Translations under genes and position numbers: made by a program
The notes under the pieces: generated by a model
What the model was told of the DNA's origin: nothing
What the model saw: only the letters and a program-made list of their open reading frames with translations
Database searches by the model: none
Shown: positions 14,876 to 16,847 of the stretch, piece after piece
Numbering within the stretch: position 1 is the stretch's first letter
Layout of the letters: every line of letters starts with the position of its first letter
Assembly (NCBI GenBank): GCA_002414505.1
Contig: DHZF01000063.1
Coordinates: 1 to 16,847 of the forward strand
DNA from: Hyphomonas sp. UBA5111
GTDB taxonomy: Bacteria > Pseudomonadota > Alphaproteobacteria > Caulobacterales > Hyphomonadaceae
Length of the DNA: 16,847 nucleotides
Reading direction: 5' to 3'

Positions 14876-15916
14876 TTATCTTCGAAGGCGGACATTGAGT
14901 TTTCCATATCGGTTCCCTTGCAGTGTTCCATGGATCAGGGTCTCAGGAAGCTTCTCGAATCCGTCCACGATGGTTGTGGGCGCCTTCAGTTGCCCCGATT
15001 TCAGTAAACCGGCCAGTACCTTTTCCGCGGATTTTCGCTGACAGTAATAATCGAAGACGAGCAGAAATCTGGGCCGCAAATTCCGCTCTTCGCAGATGTT
15101 TCGCAAGGTTGCAGTCAGTGCTTCCCCGAGATCCACGGGAGAATCCGTTGTTGCCCTGTCATAAGTGGAGACATTGCCGTAATGATACCATCTGGCATTT
15201 TTCTTCATCAGGGGAAGAGTGGATTGGGTGACGATACCGCCGACGGCATCGGAAAAGAAATCAACGCCTTCTGGACAGATATGCGCCAAATCGCCAGCCG
15301 GGTCGTTTCCTTTATAATCGATGGCGGCGTCGAAGCCGATTTCATCGACCAGCCACTGACACTTGTCTGGCCCACCGCCAAATCCGATGACCCGGCATCC
15401 TGCAAGTTTGGCGAGCTGTCCGATAATCACACCGCAAGCACCAGTTGCGCCGCCCACGACAACAGTCTCCCCCGCTTGAAGTTTTCCAACTTCCTGCAGA
15501 CCAAAATAGGCAGTCAGGCCGGTGACACCTAATACTCCGATCAGATCTTCATCGCTATGCCCCTGGGTGCACTTGTAGACGTATTCCGAACGTTCATAAC
15601 TATTCAGGATGGCATAGTCCTGCCAACCGAGATCCGCATGGATGAGGTCTCCGGTCTTGAAGCGCCGATCCCTGGACTCGATGACTTCGCCAATTGCGAA
15701 GCTTGCCATCACATCCCCGAGCTCCAATTTCGGCCGGTAATTCTGCATCACGAAATAGGTGCGATTGGCCGGATCCAGGGAGACGAGCCTGTTTCGAACG
15801 AGCACCTGTCCCTGTCCGGGAACCGGCACAGGGACTTGGCGATAGGCAAAATTCTCCATAGCGAGCTCACCGGTCACAGGTCGCGCATAGATCCATTGTC
15901 TGTTCAATTTCGTCAT
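14876..15916 (-). CDS. NADPH-dependent medium-chain reductase (PTGR/2-alkenal reductase family)
   Basis: A zinc-free medium-chain dehydrogenase/reductase of 346 residues, which would reduce the C=C bond of enones or enals, or a related quinone-like substrate. Family features are VSLDPANRTYF (45-55), GVLGVTGLTAYFGL (127-140), the dinucleotide motif GGATGACG (155-162; GAVG is the commoner end) and GFGGGPDKCQWL (178-189), with Lys185 at the NADPH 2'-phosphate position. The ATG at 15916 follows AGGAGG (15924-15929) by seven bases. The longer reading to 15964 would overlap the end of etfA and has no ribosome site of its own. It lies 34 bp downstream of etfA and is probably co-transcribed. It could detoxify or saturate pathway enones; the substrate is not deducible. 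Confidence 0.88.
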   Translation of the reverse strand: MTKLNRQWIYARPVTGELAMENFAYRQVPVPVPGQGQVLVRNRLVSLDPANRTYFVMQNYRPKLELGDVMASFAIGEVIESRDRRFKTGDLIHADLGWQDYAILNSYERSEYVYKCTQGHSDEDLIGVLGVTGLTAYFGLQEVGKLQAGETVVVGGATGACGVIIGQLAKLAGCRVIGFGGGPDKCQWLVDEIGFDAAIDYKGNDPAGDLAHICPEGVDFFSDAVGGIVTQSTLPLMKKNARWYHYGNVSTYDRATTDSPVDLGEALTATLRNICEERNLRPRFLLVFDYYCQRKSAEKVLAGLLKSGQLKAPTTIVDGFEKLPETLIHGTLQGNRYGKLNVRLRR

Positions 15917-15950
15917 GCAATGTCCTCCTGCGCCTGACGCGCTGACCAGG

Positions 15951-16847
15951 TCAGTCCTTGCCAATCAGTCCGGTCAGTTCCGGGACGGCATTGAAGAGGT
16001 CTGCAACCAGGCCAAAATCGGCGACCTGGAAAATCGGAGCCTCTTCGTCCTTGTTGATCGCGACAATGATCTTGGAGTCCTTCATACCAGCAAGGTGCTG
16101 GATGGCCCCGGAGATGCCGACAGCAACATACAGTTCAGGCGCAACGATTTTGCCGGTCTGGCCGACCTGATAATCGTTCGGGGCGTAGCCCGCATCGACA
16201 GCGGCGCGCGACGCGCCGACAGCGGCTTCCAGCTTGTCAGCCAGCGGCACGATCAGGCGGTCGAACTCTTCTTTCGAGCCCAGCGCGCGGCCACCGGACA
16301 CGACGCGTTTCGCGCCAGCCAGTTCCGGACGGTCGGATTTGACCATCTGCTCCGACACGAATTCGGATTTGAATGGTCCTGCAGGTGCATCTGCTGCTTC
16401 GACCGAAGCCGAACCATCTTCACCAGCAGCTTCGAACGCCGTGCCACGAACCGTGATGACTTTCTTCGCATCGGAAGACTTCACCGTCAGGATGGCGTTG
16501 CCGGCATAGATCGGACGCTCGAACGTGTCGGTGTCGATGACATCCGTGATATCCGACAGCTGCATGACGTCCAGCTTGGCCGCGATACGCGGAGCCATGT
16601 TCTTGCCCGTCGTCGTAGCCGGGATGAAGACGGCGTCATAGCTGGACATCATTGGCACAACGAGGGCTTCCATGGCTTCCGCCAGTTGCTTGGCAACCGA
16701 GGCGCCATCCACGTGAACGACTTTGCGGACACCGGAAACCTTGGCTGCCGCAGCTGCCACGTCGCCTGCGCCTTCGCCAGCCACCAGGATGTCTACGTCG
16801 CCGCCAAACTTTGCAGCTGCGGTAACAACCTTGTGGGTCGCGTCGTT
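15951..16847 (-). CDS. etfA: Electron transfer flavoprotein alpha subunit (5' end outside window)
   Basis: Nearly complete ETF-alpha; about ten N-terminal residues are missing beyond base 16847. The visible start is the family phrase [20 protein letters not shown], followed by [11 protein letters not shown]; the GTG at 16784 is an internal Val codon, not the start. The C-terminal FAD domain is intact: [18 protein letters not shown], then [47 protein letters not shown] and the final [14 protein letters not shown] collects electrons from acyl-CoA dehydrogenases and delivers them to ETF-ubiquinone oxidoreductase in the inner membrane. It is usually paired with etfB just upstream, which would be off the window edge. 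It is a plausible acceptor for the dehydrogenase at 4672-5940, but it is probably the housekeeping copy that marks the edge of the accessory region. Confidence 0.95.
   Translation of the reverse strand, partial: NDATHKVVTAAAKFGGDVDILVAGEGAGDVAAAAAKVSGVRKVVHVDGASVAKQLAEAMEALVVPMMSSYDAVFIPATTTGKNMAPRIAAKLDVMQLSDITDVIDTDTFERPIYAGNAILTVKSSDAKKVITVRGTAFEAAGEDGSASVEAADAPAGPFKSEFVSEQMVKSDRPELAGAKRVVSGGRALGSKEEFDRLIVPLADKLEAAVGASRAAVDAGYAPNDYQVGQTGKIVAPELYVAVGISGAIQHLAGMKDSKIIVAINKDEEAPIFQVADFGLVADLFNAVPELTGLIGKD

Noticed and set aside
15917..15964. Longer N-terminus for the PTGR-like reductase (start at 15964)
   Set aside because: It would overlap the end of etfA, and AGGAGG stands correctly before the ATG at 15916.
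1..16847. CRISPR arrays, tRNA or rRNA genes, transposases
   Set aside because: No regularly spaced repeats, RNA-gene patterns or intact transposase motifs were seen on either strand.

Overview
The window looks like an accessory catabolic region of an alphaproteobacterium. The proteins resemble marine Hyphomonadaceae or sphingomonad-type degraders, but this lineage is inferred from overall protein character, not from any marker gene. Most genes belong to oxygenase or CoA-thioester chemistry, arranged in short operons around a LysR-type regulator.

Left part (1-2671, + strand): the C-terminal tail of a 3-hydroxyisobutyrate-dehydrogenase-like protein, one base from the GTG start of an FAD-dependent ferredoxin reductase, then a thiolase. 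Facing them on the minus strand (2792-5940) is a three-gene operon read acyl-CoA dehydrogenase -> SDR -> APH-type phosphotransferase. Together these look like a split ACAD10/ACAD11, or the LvaC/LvaD/LvaA part of the Pseudomonas levulinate pathway: a kinase-assisted route for 4-hydroxyacyl-CoAs.

Centre (6075-10425, + strand): a LysR regulator divergent from the dehydrogenase operon, then a Rieske ring-hydroxylating oxygenase (alpha and beta subunits, 1-bp overlap) and a cytochrome P450. No ferredoxin gene is visible, although the P450 probably needs one and the oxygenase may. Several dyad symmetries lie upstream of LysR and of the oxygenase. The leader of the dehydrogenase operon has a hairpin whose arm also matches its Shine-Dalgarno sequence.

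Right-centre (10430-12123, minus strand): an Rrf2-type regulator with a TTG start, a WrbA-like flavodoxin and a decayed SDR pseudogene that can be read across several frames. About 0.9 kb without a convincing gene follows (12124-13040), holding only short coding-like scraps.

Right end: a tannase/feruloyl-esterase family enzyme (+) with a complete CS-D-HC motif, convergent with a minus-strand pair: an NADPH-dependent PTGR-like reductase downstream of electron-transfer-flavoprotein alpha (etfA, cut by the window end). The likely logic is: ester release (tannase), oxygenation (Rieske oxygenase, P450, ferredoxin reductase), then CoA-linked side-chain degradation (dehydrogenase, kinase, SDR, thiolase), with ETF possibly taking the dehydrogenase electrons. 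The substrate cannot be read from the sequence.
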